This document shows, one piece after another, positions 10,844 through 19,971 of a stretch of DNA of 64,000 nucleotides. Each line of letters starts with the position of its first letter. Within the stretch, counting starts at the first letter, position 1. The translations under genes were made by a program, and so were the position numbers. The stretch comes from Enterobacteriaceae bacterium RIT714 (GTDB lineage Bacteria > Pseudomonadota > Gammaproteobacteria > Enterobacterales > Enterobacteriaceae), in contig WJYB01000004.1 of NCBI GenBank assembly GCA_009668015.1, positions 235,162-299,161 on the forward strand, in the 5' to 3' direction. The notes beneath the pieces are model-generated. The model had not been told where the DNA came from. It did no database searches and saw nothing but the letters and a program-made list of their open reading frames with translations.

Positions 10844-11374
10844 TTACTTCTTAGCAGCGCGTTCGAAAGAGGCAACGATTTCAGCTTTTGCCGCTTCTGC
10901 GTTGTCCCAGCCGTCAACTTTAACCCATTTGCCTTTTTCGAGATCTTTGTAGTGCTCGAAGAAGTGGGTGATCTGTGCTTTCAGCAGTTCTGGCAGGTCG
11001 TTCACATCTTTAATGTGATCGTACTCTTTGCTCAGTTTGGTGTGCGGAACCGCCACCAGTTTCGCATCTTCACCGGCTTCGTCGGTCATTTTCAGAACGC
11101 CAACCGGACGGCAGCGAACCACAGAACCTGGGGCCAATGGGTATGGCGTCGGGACCAGAACGTCTACCGGGTCGCCATCCAGGGACAGGGTGTGGTTGAT
11201 GTAGCCGTAGTTGCACGGGTAGAACATCGCAGTGGACATGAAACGGTCAACGAACAGCGCACCGGTGTCTTTGTCGATTTCGTATTTGATAGGATCTGCG
11301 TTGGCCGGGATTTCGATAACCACGTAGATGTCTTCCGGCAGTTCTTTACCCGCAGGGACGTTGAGTAAGCTCAT
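10844..11374 (-). CDS. ppa: Inorganic pyrophosphatase
   Basis: Hydrolyses pyrophosphate to orthophosphate in the cytoplasm, driving biosynthetic reactions. 176 residues from ATG 11374 ([18 protein letters not shown]), almost identical to the E. coli hexameric enzyme. The metal-binding DGDPVDVLV motif (three acidic residues) is intact. An upstream in-frame extension to 11404 would add residues absent from the family and is rejected. Single gene with its own terminator, divergent from ytfQ. Confidence 0.98.
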   Translation of the reverse strand: MSLLNVPAGKELPEDIYVVIEIPANADPIKYEIDKDTGALFVDRFMSTAMFYPCNYGYINHTLSLDGDPVDVLVPTPYPLAPGSVVRCRPVGVLKMTDEAGEDAKLVAVPHTKLSKEYDHIKDVNDLPELLKAQITHFFEHYKDLEKGKWVKVDGWDNAEAAKAEIVASFERAAKK

Positions 11375-11590
11375 GTTGGTGTCCTTCAAAATAATGGTAA
11401 ACAAGTGGCGAGTATTATAGCCAACTCGCGCTGAAAGTCTTCGCCTGTTTTCACTCCCAACCTCATCTGAACGCCATTTTCAGAGCGTTTCCATGACAGG
11501 AAAATCCATAAACACAGCCGCATAATTAATGCGCGAATGAAAGCGATTACAAACTTGTGATTAACGTTTTGTTCACTTTTCTGAAGTGTG

Positions 11591-11628
11591 ATGTAACGCA
11601 ATTCGTTACATCCTCTATTGGCTATAGT
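11591..11628 (+). promoter_or_regulatory. ytfQ promoter region with a 21-bp operator-like palindrome
   Basis: The ppa-ytfQ gap (11375-11682) contains ATGTAACG-N5-CGTTACAT, an interrupted perfect palindrome at 11591-11611. A candidate -10 hexamer TATAGT sits at 11623-11628, so the palindrome would overlap the -35 region. GTGTGA/GTGATT half-sites upstream could bind CRP. The cognate regulator is not identified from sequence. Confidence 0.5.
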
Positions 11629-11682
11629 TTTTCCGCAGAACATCTTTTGACCAACAATAACCTGGGCTACGAGGACATCATT

Positions 11683-12639
11683 ATGTGGAAGCGCTTACTT
11701 CTTGTCACAGCAGTTTCGGCAGCCATGTCGTCTATGGCAATGGCCGCACCCTTAACGGTCGGTTTTTCTCAGGTCGGGTCTGAATCCGGCTGGCGAGCAG
11801 CAGAAACCAGCGTTGCGAAAAGCGAGGCTGAAAAACGCGGTATTACGCTGAAAATCGCTGATGGCCAGCAAAAACAGGAAAACCAGATTAAAGCGGTGCG
11901 TTCATTCATCGCCCAGGGCGTTGACGCTATCTTCATCGCGCCAGTGGTGGCAACCGGCTGGGAACCGGTGCTGAAAGAGGCCAAAGACGCTGAAATTCCG
12001 GTCTTCTTGCTGGACCGTTCCATTGATGTCAAAGACAAATCTCTCTATATGACCACCGTCACCGCGAATAACGTGCTGGAAGGACAACTGATTGGTGACT
12101 GGCTGATTAAGCAGGTGGATGGCAAGCCGTGTAACGTCGTTGAGCTGCAAGGAACGGTGGGTGCGAGCGTCGCCATTGACCGTAAGAAAGGCTTTGCAGA
12201 GGCCATCGCAAAAGCGCCAAACATCAAAATTATTCGTTCTCAGTCCGGCGACTTCACCCGCAGTAAGGGCAAAGAGGTCATGGAAAGCTTCATCAAGGCT
12301 GAAAACAACGGCAAGAACATCTGCATGGTATACGCGCACAACGATGACATGGTGATCGGAGCCATCCAGGCCATTAAAGAAGCGGGCCTGAAACCGGGCA
12401 AAGACATTCTCACCGGTTCAATCGACGGCGTACCGGACATCTACAAAGCGATGATCGACGGCGAAGCGAATGCCAGCGTCGAGCTGACGCCAAACATGGC
12501 CGGACCGGCGTTTGACGCACTCGAAAAATTCAAGAAAGACGGTACCAAACCAGAACAGCTGACCATCACCAAATCGACCCTCTACCTGCCTGATACAGCG
12601 AAAGAAGAGTTAGAGAAGAAAAAATCAATGGGCTATTGA
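11683..12639 (+). CDS. ytfQ: Galactofuranose ABC transporter, periplasmic binding protein YtfQ
   Basis: Substrate-binding protein of the YtfQ-YtfR-YtfT-YjfF importer, specific for galactofuranose in E. coli. The start is ATG 11683 (MWKRLLLVTAVSAAMSSMAMA, a clear signal peptide). The 318-residue length equals that of E. coli; an in-frame upstream GTG-to-ATG extension lacks a signal peptide and is rejected. Ribose/galactose-type binding fold with VGFSQVGSESGWRAAE at the first strand and GSIDGVPDIYKAM late. It is separated from the ATPase gene by a 450-bp repeat array. Confidence 0.96.
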   Translation: MWKRLLLVTAVSAAMSSMAMAAPLTVGFSQVGSESGWRAAETSVAKSEAEKRGITLKIADGQQKQENQIKAVRSFIAQGVDAIFIAPVVATGWEPVLKEAKDAEIPVFLLDRSIDVKDKSLYMTTVTANNVLEGQLIGDWLIKQVDGKPCNVVELQGTVGASVAIDRKKGFAEAIAKAPNIKIIRSQSGDFTRSKGKEVMESFIKAENNGKNICMVYAHNDDMVIGAIQAIKEAGLKPGKDILTGSIDGVPDIYKAMIDGEANASVELTPNMAGPAFDALEKFKKDGTKPEQLTITKSTLYLPDTAKEELEKKKSMGY

Positions 12640-12650
12640 TGCCCATGCCG

Positions 12651-13106
12651 CTCACCCCTCACCCCTCACCCCGGCCCTCTCCCCCAAGGGGAGAGGGGGA
12701 AAGATAAGTCGGAGCAGAGAATTATCACTGGCACGATGAATCCCCTCTCCCCAGGAGGGAGGGTGAAAGGCAAGGCGGAGCTAATAATTATCACTGGCAC
12801 GATCAATCCTCTTCCCCAAGGGGTGAGAGGGAAAGGTAAGGCGGAGCAGAGAATTTAACTGGCACGATCAATCCTCTCCCCAAGGGGAGGGGGGGAAAGA
12901 TAAGTCGGAGCAGAGAATTATCACTGGCACGATCAATCCTCTCCCTCAGGGGAGAGGGTGAAAGGCAGGGCGGAGCATAGAATTATCACTGGCACGATCA
13001 ACCCTCTTCCCCAAGGGGAGAGGGTGAAAGGCAGGGCGGAGCAGAGAATAATCACTGGCACGATCAATCCCCTCTCCCCTATGGGGAGAGGGTTAGGGTG
13101 AGGGGA
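12651..13106. repeat. Tandem palindromic repeat array inside the ytfQ-ytfR operon
   Basis: Six tandem units of about 65 bp, each a GC-rich hairpin core (CCTCTCCCC...GGGGAGAGG) plus a spacer containing GGAGCA...ACTGGCACGAT, then a closing GGGGAGAGGGTTAGGGTGAG end. The outer ends (CCCTCACCC left, GGGTGAGGGG right) are inverted. It fills the whole 473-bp ytfQ-ytfR gap; no gene is present. The position suggests an mRNA stabiliser giving more binding protein than ATPase, as for other intra-operon REP elements. Confidence 0.9.
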
Positions 13107-13112
13107 AGAACG

Positions 13113-14615
13113 ATGACCACCGAACAACACCAGGAAATCCTCCGCACGGAAGGTCTTAGCAAAAATTTCCCCGGGGTGAAGGCGCTGGATAACGTTGACT
13201 TCAGCCTGCGGCGTGGCGAAATCATGGCGCTGCTGGGGGAAAACGGAGCCGGAAAATCGACGCTGATCAAAGCGCTGACCGGGGTATATCACGCCGATCG
13301 CGGAACCATCTGGCTTGAAGGCCAGGCGATTTCGCCCAAAAACACCGCTCACGCCCAGCAGCTTGGCATCGGGACGGTATACCAGGAAGTCAATCTGCTG
13401 CCGAATATGTCGGTGGCGGATAACCTGTTTATTGGTCGCGAGCCGCGTCGGTTTGGCTTGCTGCGCAGGAAAGAGATGGAAAAACGGGCCACGACCTTGA
13501 TGGAGTCCTATGGCTTTTCCCTCGACGTCCGCGAGCCGCTAAACCGCTTTTCAGTGGCGATGCAGCAGATCGTCGCGATTTGCCGCGCGATCGATCTCTC
13601 CGCCAAAGTGTTGATCCTCGATGAACCCACCGCCAGCCTCGACACCCAGGAAGTGGAGATGCTCTTTACCCTGATGCGTCAGTTGCGCGATCAGGGCGTC
13701 AGCCTGATTTTCGTCACCCATTTTCTCGATCAGGTTTACCAGGTCAGCGATCGCATTACGGTTCTGCGTAACGGCAGTTTTGTCGGCTGCCGTGAAACCC
13801 GCGAGCTGCCGCAGATCGAGCTGGTGAAAATGATGTTGGGCCGTGAGCTGGACACGCACGCGCTGCAACGCGCCGGGCGTACGTTGCTAAGCGATAAACC
13901 GGTCGCGGCATTTAAAGATTTTGGGAAGAAAGGCACGATTACGCCGTTCAACCTCGAAGTGCGCCCCGGCGAGATTGTCGGTCTGGCGGGGCTGTTGGGA
14001 TCGGGCCGTACCGAAACCGCCGAAGTGATTTTTGGCATTAAACCTGCCGACAGCGGTAGCGCGATGATCAAGGGCAAACCTCAGACACTACGCTCGCCGC
14101 ACCAGGCCTCCTGTCTCGGCATCGGTTTTTGCCCGGAAGACAGGAAAACGGACGGTATTATCGCCGCCGCGTCGGTGCGTGAAAATATTATTCTGGCACT
14201 CCAGGCGCAGCGCGGCTGGCTGCGCCCGATTCCGCGCAAAGAACAGAACGCGATTGCGGAACGATTCATCCGTCAGCTCGGTATTCGTACGCCCAGCGCG
14301 GAACAGCCCATCGAGTTTCTCTCCGGCGGTAACCAGCAAAAAGTCCTGCTTTCCCGCTGGCTGTTGACCAAACCCCAGTTCCTGATCCTTGATGAACCGA
14401 CACGCGGTATCGACGTTGGCGCGCATGCGGAAATTATTCGCCTGATCGAAACGCTCTGTGCCGACGGGCTGGCGCTGCTGGTCATCTCCTCCGAGCTTGA
14501 AGAGCTGGTGGGGTATGCCGATCGCGTCATCATTATGCGCGATCGTAAGCAGGTGGCAGAGATCCCGCTGGATGAACTTTCCGTTCCGGCGATCATGAAT
14601 GCCATCGCGGCATAA
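13113..14615 (+). CDS. ytfR: Galactofuranose ABC transporter, ATP-binding protein YtfR
   Basis: Double-domain ATPase of sugar importers (RbsA/MglA type), 500 residues from ATG 13113. Each half has Walker A (GENGAGKST and the degenerate GLLGSGRTE) and Walker B (LILDEPTASLD, LILDEPTRGID). The second half has signature LSGGNQQ. An upstream in-frame ATG at 13098 lies in the repeat array and is less likely. Followed by ytfT ten bases after the stop. Confidence 0.96.
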   Translation: MTTEQHQEILRTEGLSKNFPGVKALDNVDFSLRRGEIMALLGENGAGKSTLIKALTGVYHADRGTIWLEGQAISPKNTAHAQQLGIGTVYQEVNLLPNMSVADNLFIGREPRRFGLLRRKEMEKRATTLMESYGFSLDVREPLNRFSVAMQQIVAICRAIDLSAKVLILDEPTASLDTQEVEMLFTLMRQLRDQGVSLIFVTHFLDQVYQVSDRITVLRNGSFVGCRETRELPQIELVKMMLGRELDTHALQRAGRTLLSDKPVAAFKDFGKKGTITPFNLEVRPGEIVGLAGLLGSGRTETAEVIFGIKPADSGSAMIKGKPQTLRSPHQASCLGIGFCPEDRKTDGIIAAASVRENIILALQAQRGWLRPIPRKEQNAIAERFIRQLGIRTPSAEQPIEFLSGGNQQKVLLSRWLLTKPQFLILDEPTRGIDVGAHAEIIRLIETLCADGLALLVISSELEELVGYADRVIIMRDRKQVAEIPLDELSVPAIMNAIAA

Positions 14616-14625
14616 GGAGTTAATC

Positions 14626-15651
14626 GTGATGCCCCGTTCACTCCCTCATACCACAGCGCCAAAGCGCCGCTTCAACTGGCCAACCGGCACGCCGCAGATC
14701 GTGGCGTTGTTGTTAGTGCTGGTGGTGGATAGCCTTGTTGCGCCGCACTTTTTTCAGATCATTTTGCAGGATGGCCGCCTGTTCGGTAGCCCCATTGATA
14801 TCTTAAACCGCGCCGCGCCGGTGGCGCTGCTGGCTATCGGGATGACGCTGGTCATTGCCACCGGGGGGATCGATCTTTCCGTGGGCGCGATCATGGCTAT
14901 CTCGGGCGCTACCGCGGCGTCGATGACCGTCTCCGGACACAGCCTGCCTGTGGTGTTGCTGGCGGCGCTGGGAACGGGCGTGCTGGCCGGGCTGTGGAAC
15001 GGGATACTGGTTTCCATTCTCAAAATTCAGCCGTTTGTCGCCACGCTGATTTTGATGGTGGCCGGACGCGGCGTCGCGCAGCTTATTACCTCAGGGCAGA
15101 TTGTCACCTTCAACTCCCCGGATTTAGCGTGGATCGGCAGCGGCAAACTGTTGCTGTTCCCCACACCGGTGATGATTGCGCTGGTGACGCTGATCGTGTT
15201 CTGGCTGTTTACCCGCAAAACCGCGCTCGGCATGTTTATCGAGGCGGTCGGAATTAACATTCGGGCGGCAAAAAATGCCGGAGTCAGCACCCGTCTGGTG
15301 GTGATGCTGACCTATGTTCTCAGCGGTGTCTGCGCTGCCATCGCGGGGATTATCGTCGCTGCGGATATCCGTGGTGCCGATGCCAACAACGCCGGGCTGT
15401 GGCTCGAGCTGGATGCGATTCTGGCGGTGGTGATTGGCGGCGGATCGCTGATGGGCGGGCGCTTTAACCTGCTGCTGTCGGTGATTGGCGCGCTGATTAT
15501 TCAGGGTATGAATACCGGTATTTTGCTTTCTGGCTTCCAGCCGGAGCTCAACCAGGTCGTCAAGGCGGTCGTTGTGCTCTGCGTGCTGATTGTTCAGTCG
15601 TCGCGCTTTATTAGCATCGTTAAGGGGATTCGCGGCCATGATAAAACGTAA
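14626..15651 (+). CDS. ytfT: Galactofuranose ABC transporter permease YtfT
   Basis: Membrane component of the YtfQRT-YjfF importer, 341 residues (same as E. coli). The start GTG 14626 follows AAGGAG at 14614-14619 and gives MMPRSLPHTT. Eight to ten hydrophobic segments are present, with the family GMTLVIATGGIDLSVGA motif early and IGGGSLMGG late. Overlaps yjfF by 14 bases. Confidence 0.95.
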   Translation: MMPRSLPHTTAPKRRFNWPTGTPQIVALLLVLVVDSLVAPHFFQIILQDGRLFGSPIDILNRAAPVALLAIGMTLVIATGGIDLSVGAIMAISGATAASMTVSGHSLPVVLLAALGTGVLAGLWNGILVSILKIQPFVATLILMVAGRGVAQLITSGQIVTFNSPDLAWIGSGKLLLFPTPVMIALVTLIVFWLFTRKTALGMFIEAVGINIRAAKNAGVSTRLVVMLTYVLSGVCAAIAGIIVAADIRGADANNAGLWLELDAILAVVIGGGSLMGGRFNLLLSVIGALIIQGMNTGILLSGFQPELNQVVKAVVVLCVLIVQSSRFISIVKGIRGHDKT

Positions 15652-16639
15652 TTTACCGCTGATGATCACGCTGGGCGTTTTCGTGCTGGGTTATCTCTAC
15701 TGCCTGACGCAATTCCCCGGGTTTGCCTCCACGCGCGTGATTTGTAACATCCTCACGGATAATGCTTTTTTGGGCATTATTGCCGTTGGTATGACCTTCG
15801 TGATCCTCTCCGGCGGAATCGATCTCTCCGTCGGCTCGGTGATCGCCTTTACCGGCGTGTTCCTCGCCAAAGCGATAGGCTTTTGGGGGATCTCACCGCT
15901 GCTGGCCTTCCCGCTGGTGCTGGTGATGGGTTGCGCGTTCGGGGCGTTTATGGGGCTGTTAATTGACGCGCTGAAAATCCCGGCATTTATCATCACGCTG
16001 GCCGGGATGTTTTTCCTGCGCGGCGTTAGCTATCTGGTGTCCGAAGAGTCGATCCCGATTAATCACCCGATCTACGAGACTCTTTCCGATCTGGCCTGGA
16101 AAATCCCCGGCGGCGGTCGCCTGAGTGCGATGGGGCTGCTGATGCTGGGCGTGGTGGTCATCGGGATTTTCCTCGCCCACCGCACCCGTTTCGGTAATCA
16201 GGTGTATGCCATTGGGGGAAGCGCCACGTCGGCAAACCTGATGGGGATCTCCACCCGCAGCACCACTATTCGCATCTATATGTTGTCTACCGGTCTGGCG
16301 ACGCTGGCCGGTATTGTTTTTTCCGTTTATACCCAGGCGGGCTACGCGCTGGCTGGGGTAGGGGTTGAGCTGGACGCGATCGCCTCGGTCGTCATTGGCG
16401 GCACGCTGCTCAGTGGGGGCGTCGGAACCGTGTTGGGCACGCTGTTCGGCGTGGCGATCCAGGGGTTGATCCAGACCTATATAAACTTTGATGGCACCCT
16501 GAGTTCCTGGTGGACCAAAATTGCGATTGGGATTTTGCTGTTCATCTTTATTGCGCTGCAGCGTGGCCTGACGGTGCTGTGGGAGAACCGCTTAAGCTCG
16601 CCGGTGACGCGCGTGAGCACCACCACGCTCAACCGATAA
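15638..16639 (+). CDS. yjfF: Galactofuranose ABC transporter permease YjfF
   Basis: Second permease of the importer, forming a heterodimer with YtfT. 333 residues from ATG 15638 (MIKRNLPLMITLGVF). Multi-pass, with the same VGMTFVILSGGIDLSVGS motif as YtfT and the VVIGGTLLSGG late motif. The start lies within the last codons of ytfT, indicating coupled translation. Last gene of the operon; no strong terminator seen downstream. Confidence 0.95.
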   Translation: MIKRNLPLMITLGVFVLGYLYCLTQFPGFASTRVICNILTDNAFLGIIAVGMTFVILSGGIDLSVGSVIAFTGVFLAKAIGFWGISPLLAFPLVLVMGCAFGAFMGLLIDALKIPAFIITLAGMFFLRGVSYLVSEESIPINHPIYETLSDLAWKIPGGGRLSAMGLLMLGVVVIGIFLAHRTRFGNQVYAIGGSATSANLMGISTRSTTIRIYMLSTGLATLAGIVFSVYTQAGYALAGVGVELDAIASVVIGGTLLSGGVGTVLGTLFGVAIQGLIQTYINFDGTLSSWWTKIAIGILLFIFIALQRGLTVLWENRLSSPVTRVSTTTLNR

Positions 16640-16661
16640 CACTCTGAATTTGCTTAAAGTG

Positions 16662-16688
16662 TAAACTTTTTCCGGTAGCGGTCGATAA
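16662..16688 (+). promoter_or_regulatory. Sigma-28 (FliA) promoter of the chemoreceptor gene
   Basis: TAAACTTT, an 11-bp spacer, then GTCGATAA. This is close to the FliA consensus TAAAGTTT-N11-GCCGATAA, with correct spacing, and lies 45 bp upstream of the chemoreceptor start. It implies co-expression with late flagellar genes. Confidence 0.9.
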
Positions 16689-16732
16689 CCTTATTTTATG
16701 TCCAGAATTATCTTGCTACCGGAAATAACATC

Positions 16733-18301
16733 ATGCTGAAAACGCTATCGATTCGTACCGGCTTGCTTTCGTTACTGGCCGTTATGACCCTTCTGCTGCT
16801 GATTGTCAGCGGCATTGGCATTTATGCCCTCACACAGAGCTCCTCCTCTTTGCAGCGCATCAATCACCTTCAGGGTGAACAGATGATCAAGCTGAACGCG
16901 GGTTATACCCTGATTTTGCGCGCCCGTAATGAAGCCAGTCAGGCCGTCCGTTTGATGGAAATCGGCATGCTGGATGATGCCGCCAAATCCGTGCAGAACA
17001 TTAATCGTGAAGTGACCCAGGCCCAAAAAACGCTGAAGACGGTAATTGATAGCGGCGTTGAGGATAGTGAGGGGCAAAAGCTTCTGGACAACGTCGCGGC
17101 AAGCCTTGCCGTATATAACACTGACGGCATCACCCCGATGCTGGCCGCGCTGAATCAACAAAGCGCCGATGGCTATTATGATCTGCTGGAGAATAAGCTG
17201 ATCCCGGTCGCCCGTCAGTTCGACAACGATATGCAGGCGTTTCAGGCGTGGAGTGAATCTCGCGGAAACGCTGAAGTGAAGGCCGTGCAGTCGAGCAAAA
17301 ATCGCGTGATGATGTTCATCGTGATCGCTGCGCTGATCACCGCTGGCGTGATCGTCCTGGCCTGGCTGCTGCTGCGTCATATGCTGCTCAAACCGCTCTC
17401 AACCTCGATTTCTCAACTGGAACATGTGGCGGCGGGGGATTTAACCCACAGTCTGAGCGAACCGGCCAGCCAGGAATTTAATCGCCTGAATGCGGCGATT
17501 GAAGGGATGCGTCAGTCACTCATGGGCTCGGTGCTGCGCGTGCGTGATGCCAGTTCGCAGATCGATACGGGCAGCCGCGAGCTGACCGCCGGAAACATGG
17601 ATCTGGCCCAGCGTACGGAATCGACGGCAACATCGCTCGAACAGACAGCGGCGAGCATGGAAGAGATCACCGCCACCGTGAAACAAAACGCGGATAACGC
17701 CGAGCAGGCGCACCAGATGGCGAAACGTGTCTCTGATACCGCGGACCACGGCAGCGAAATGGTGTGCTATGTCATTGAGAAAATGCGTGATATTTCGGGA
17801 AGCTCCGCGCGTATTGCCGATATTCTTAGCGTGATTGACGGGATCGCATTCCAGACCAACATTCTGGCGCTGAACGCCTCGGTGGAAGCGGCGCGCGCGG
17901 GTGAGCAGGGGCGCGGTTTTGCGGTGGTCGCCGGTGAAGTCCGCAATCTCGCCAGCCGAAGCGCCGACGCGGCGAAAGAGATCCGCACGCTGATTAGCGA
18001 TTCACAAACCCACGTTAACGAAGGCAGCGAACTGGCGCAGCAAGCCGGTGAGACGATGGATGAGATCGCCACCGAAGTGTTACGGATGACCAAACTGATG
18101 CGTGAGATCGCCAATGCCTCTCTGGAGCAAAGCCGCGGGATCGAGCAGGTCAATATTGCGGTCAATCAGATGGACGAAACCGCGCAGCAAAACGCTGCGC
18201 TGGTACAGCAATCTTCCGCCGCAACGCGATCTCTGGAACAGCAGTCGCGAGAGTTAATTGAAGCCATGTCCTCTTTTAAACTGACGGCACAAACGGCCTG
18301 A
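16733..18301 (+). CDS. Methyl-accepting chemotaxis protein (Tar/Tsr class)
   Basis: Transmembrane chemoreceptor, 522 residues. TM1 is about residues 9-32, a four-helix periplasmic ligand domain spans about 35-190, and TM2 is about 194-214 (MMFIVIAALITAGVIVLAWLLL). A HAMP domain and the long coiled-coil signalling domain follow, with the conserved hairpin tip DGIAFQTNILALNASVEAARAGEQGRG. The C-terminus ends TAQTA with no NWETF-like CheR/CheB tether, so it behaves as a low-abundance type receptor. Ligand unknown. Inserted between yjfF and fbp, absent there in E. coli K-12. A FliA promoter drives it. Confidence 0.93.
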   Translation: MLKTLSIRTGLLSLLAVMTLLLLIVSGIGIYALTQSSSSLQRINHLQGEQMIKLNAGYTLILRARNEASQAVRLMEIGMLDDAAKSVQNINREVTQAQKTLKTVIDSGVEDSEGQKLLDNVAASLAVYNTDGITPMLAALNQQSADGYYDLLENKLIPVARQFDNDMQAFQAWSESRGNAEVKAVQSSKNRVMMFIVIAALITAGVIVLAWLLLRHMLLKPLSTSISQLEHVAAGDLTHSLSEPASQEFNRLNAAIEGMRQSLMGSVLRVRDASSQIDTGSRELTAGNMDLAQRTESTATSLEQTAASMEEITATVKQNADNAEQAHQMAKRVSDTADHGSEMVCYVIEKMRDISGSSARIADILSVIDGIAFQTNILALNASVEAARAGEQGRGFAVVAGEVRNLASRSADAAKEIRTLISDSQTHVNEGSELAQQAGETMDEIATEVLRMTKLMREIANASLEQSRGIEQVNIAVNQMDETAQQNAALVQQSSAATRSLEQQSRELIEAMSSFKLTAQTA

Positions 18302-18337
18302 TAAAATAAACCCTGGCGTGTTATGCGTCGGGGTTTA
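18301..18337 (-). terminator. Terminator between the chemoreceptor and the LysR-like gene
   Basis: An 11-bp stem with two G-T pairs (18308-18318 with 18326-18336). On the minus strand the stem is followed by TTTATTTTAT. It overlaps the stop codon of the minus-strand gene and separates the convergent genes. Confidence 0.6.
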
Positions 18338-18628
18338 CGCTTCCGCAGTATTGACCGCGCCAATATTCTGATGAATATCCGCCATTAAATTCTCCAGCGA
18401 GTGGGTTAATTGTAGCGCTTTGTTTGTTGGCTCCAGATATAAACCTTTACGAATAAATAACGGTTCATCAAAGAGCTGGTTAAATCGTTTTAACGCAAGA
18501 CTGACCGCCGGGCGCGACATCTCCAGGCGCACAGAGGCTTTCGCCATGCTGCCGCAGCGAACGATTTCAATAAATACGGGGATGAGATTTAAATCGATAC
18601 CGGTGTTTGCACGTGAAAAATTTTGCAT
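18335..18628 (-). CDS. Stand-alone LysR-type N-terminal DNA-binding domain
   Basis: 97 residues. DLNLIPVFIEIVRCGSMAKAS begins the LysR winged-helix domain, continuing RPAVSLALKRFNQLFDEPLFIRKG and ending after the linker helix. The effector-binding domain (about 200 residues) is missing, and the frame closes with a normal stop followed by a terminator-like hairpin. The start ATG 18628 has GAGGAG well placed upstream. It could be a truncated remnant or a functional mini-regulator. It resembles LeuO/BglJ-like LysR domains in the LFxDPLFxR motif, but no closer identity is claimed. Confidence 0.7.
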   Translation of the reverse strand: MQNFSRANTGIDLNLIPVFIEIVRCGSMAKASVRLEMSRPAVSLALKRFNQLFDEPLFIRKGLYLEPTNKALQLTHSLENLMADIHQNIGAVNTAEA

Positions 18629-18730
18629 TGCACAGCGTCTCCTCTGAATAAATAATCAATTATTCAGAATAATGCGCGAGTAGTGGCGAATATTAAAGCG
18701 AGATTTTTATATTAATTTATACGGTAAAAT

Positions 18731-18764
18731 ATATAAATAAGAACGGGGAGTCTGGCTCCCCGTT
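18731..18764 (-). terminator. Rho-independent terminator of fbp
   Basis: Nine-bp stem AACGGGGAG/CTCCCCGTT (18742-18750 and 18756-18764). On the minus strand it is followed by an A/T-rich tract, ten bases past the fbp stop. Confidence 0.75.
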
Positions 18765-18773
18765 ATAATAATG

Positions 18774-19772
18774 TTACGCGTCCGGGTATTCGCGGATTAA
18801 ACGCTCAACATCTTCAACCATATGGTCGTTACCCACAAAGAAAGAGCGGCGCTGGTGCAGGCTGTGCGGAATGATATCCAGAATACGCTCTTTACCATCG
18901 CTCGCCTTGCCGCCGGCCTGTTCGGCCAGGAACGCCATTGGGTTGCATTCGTACAGCAGACGCAGTTTCCCTTCCGGGTGGCTGGCGGTGCTTGGGTAGA
19001 GATAAATGCCGCCTTTCAGCAGGTTACGGTGGAAATCTGCCACCAGGGAACCGATATAACGCGAGGTATACGGGCGCTGCGTCAGCTTATCTTCTTCCTG
19101 GCAGAATTTGATGTATTTCTTCACACCATTCGGGAATTTGATGTAGTTGCCTTCGTTAATGGAGTACGTGCTGCCGCTTGCCGGGAAGCGCATACGCTCC
19201 TGGCTGAGGCAGAACACACCCAGTGACGGATCGTAGGTAAAAGCGTGTACGCCGCAGCCGGTGGTGTAAACCAGCATGGTGGAGGAGCCATAAACCACAT
19301 ACCCGGCAGCAACCTGCTTGTTGCCCGGCTGGAGGAAATCTTCTTCGGTGACCGGCGTGCCAACAGGCGTGACGCGGCGATAGATAGAGAAAATGGTCCC
19401 GACAGAAACGTTGACGTCGATGTTAGAGGAGCCATCCAGGGGATCCATCAGCACGACATATTTGGCATGTTCGCACCCTTCGAAAACGACGATTTCATCT
19501 TCTTCTTCAGAGGCGATACCCGCAACGATGTCGCGTGCGCGCAGTGCAGCTTTCAGTTTTTCATTGGCGAACAGATCGAGTTTTTGCTGAACCTCGCCCT
19601 GAACGTTCTCGGCACCGCTGGCACCCAGGATATCGACCAGACCGGCCTTATTGATATCGCGGTGGATGATCTTCGCACCGAGCTTTATTGCCGACAGCAA
19701 AGCAGTGAGCTCACCGGTAGCATGAGAGAACTCATGCTGCTTTTCGACAATAAATTCACCTAACGTTTTCAT
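18774..19772 (-). CDS. fbp: Fructose-1,6-bisphosphatase class 1
   Basis: Gluconeogenic phosphatase converting fructose-1,6-bisphosphate to fructose-6-phosphate. 332 residues from ATG 19772 ([20 protein letters not shown]), matching E. coli. The metal site [11 protein letters not shown] and the substrate-binding [18 protein letters not shown] motif are intact. A longer in-frame reading to 19889 has no family support. Divergent from mpl. Confidence 0.98.
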   Translation of the reverse strand: MKTLGEFIVEKQHEFSHATGELTALLSAIKLGAKIIHRDINKAGLVDILGASGAENVQGEVQQKLDLFANEKLKAALRARDIVAGIASEEEDEIVVFEGCEHAKYVVLMDPLDGSSNIDVNVSVGTIFSIYRRVTPVGTPVTEEDFLQPGNKQVAAGYVVYGSSTMLVYTTGCGVHAFTYDPSLGVFCLSQERMRFPASGSTYSINEGNYIKFPNGVKKYIKFCQEEDKLTQRPYTSRYIGSLVADFHRNLLKGGIYLYPSTASHPEGKLRLLYECNPMAFLAEQAGGKASDGKERILDIIPHSLHQRRSFFVGNDHMVEDVERLIREYPDA

Positions 19773-19971
19773 AACACTTTCCCTGAATCGTATGTTGAGT
19801 AAAGCGATCGTATGTTCACTAAAACGACTAAAGCCCAACAATCTTAACAAACATTCAAATATTAGCGCAGAGGTGAATCGCGCCAGCAAAATACGGATTT
19901 ACCTGAAATGCGTTTCTCTGCGGCTGACATGTGAGTAAAATGTGCGCCACACAGAAGAGGGATAGTGACGT

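Noticed and set aside
12651..13106. CRISPR-like array in the ytfQ-ytfR gap (and similar arrays elsewhere)
   Set aside because: The spacers between hairpins are themselves repeated copies, not unique sequences, and no cas genes are present. These are tandem palindromic repeats.
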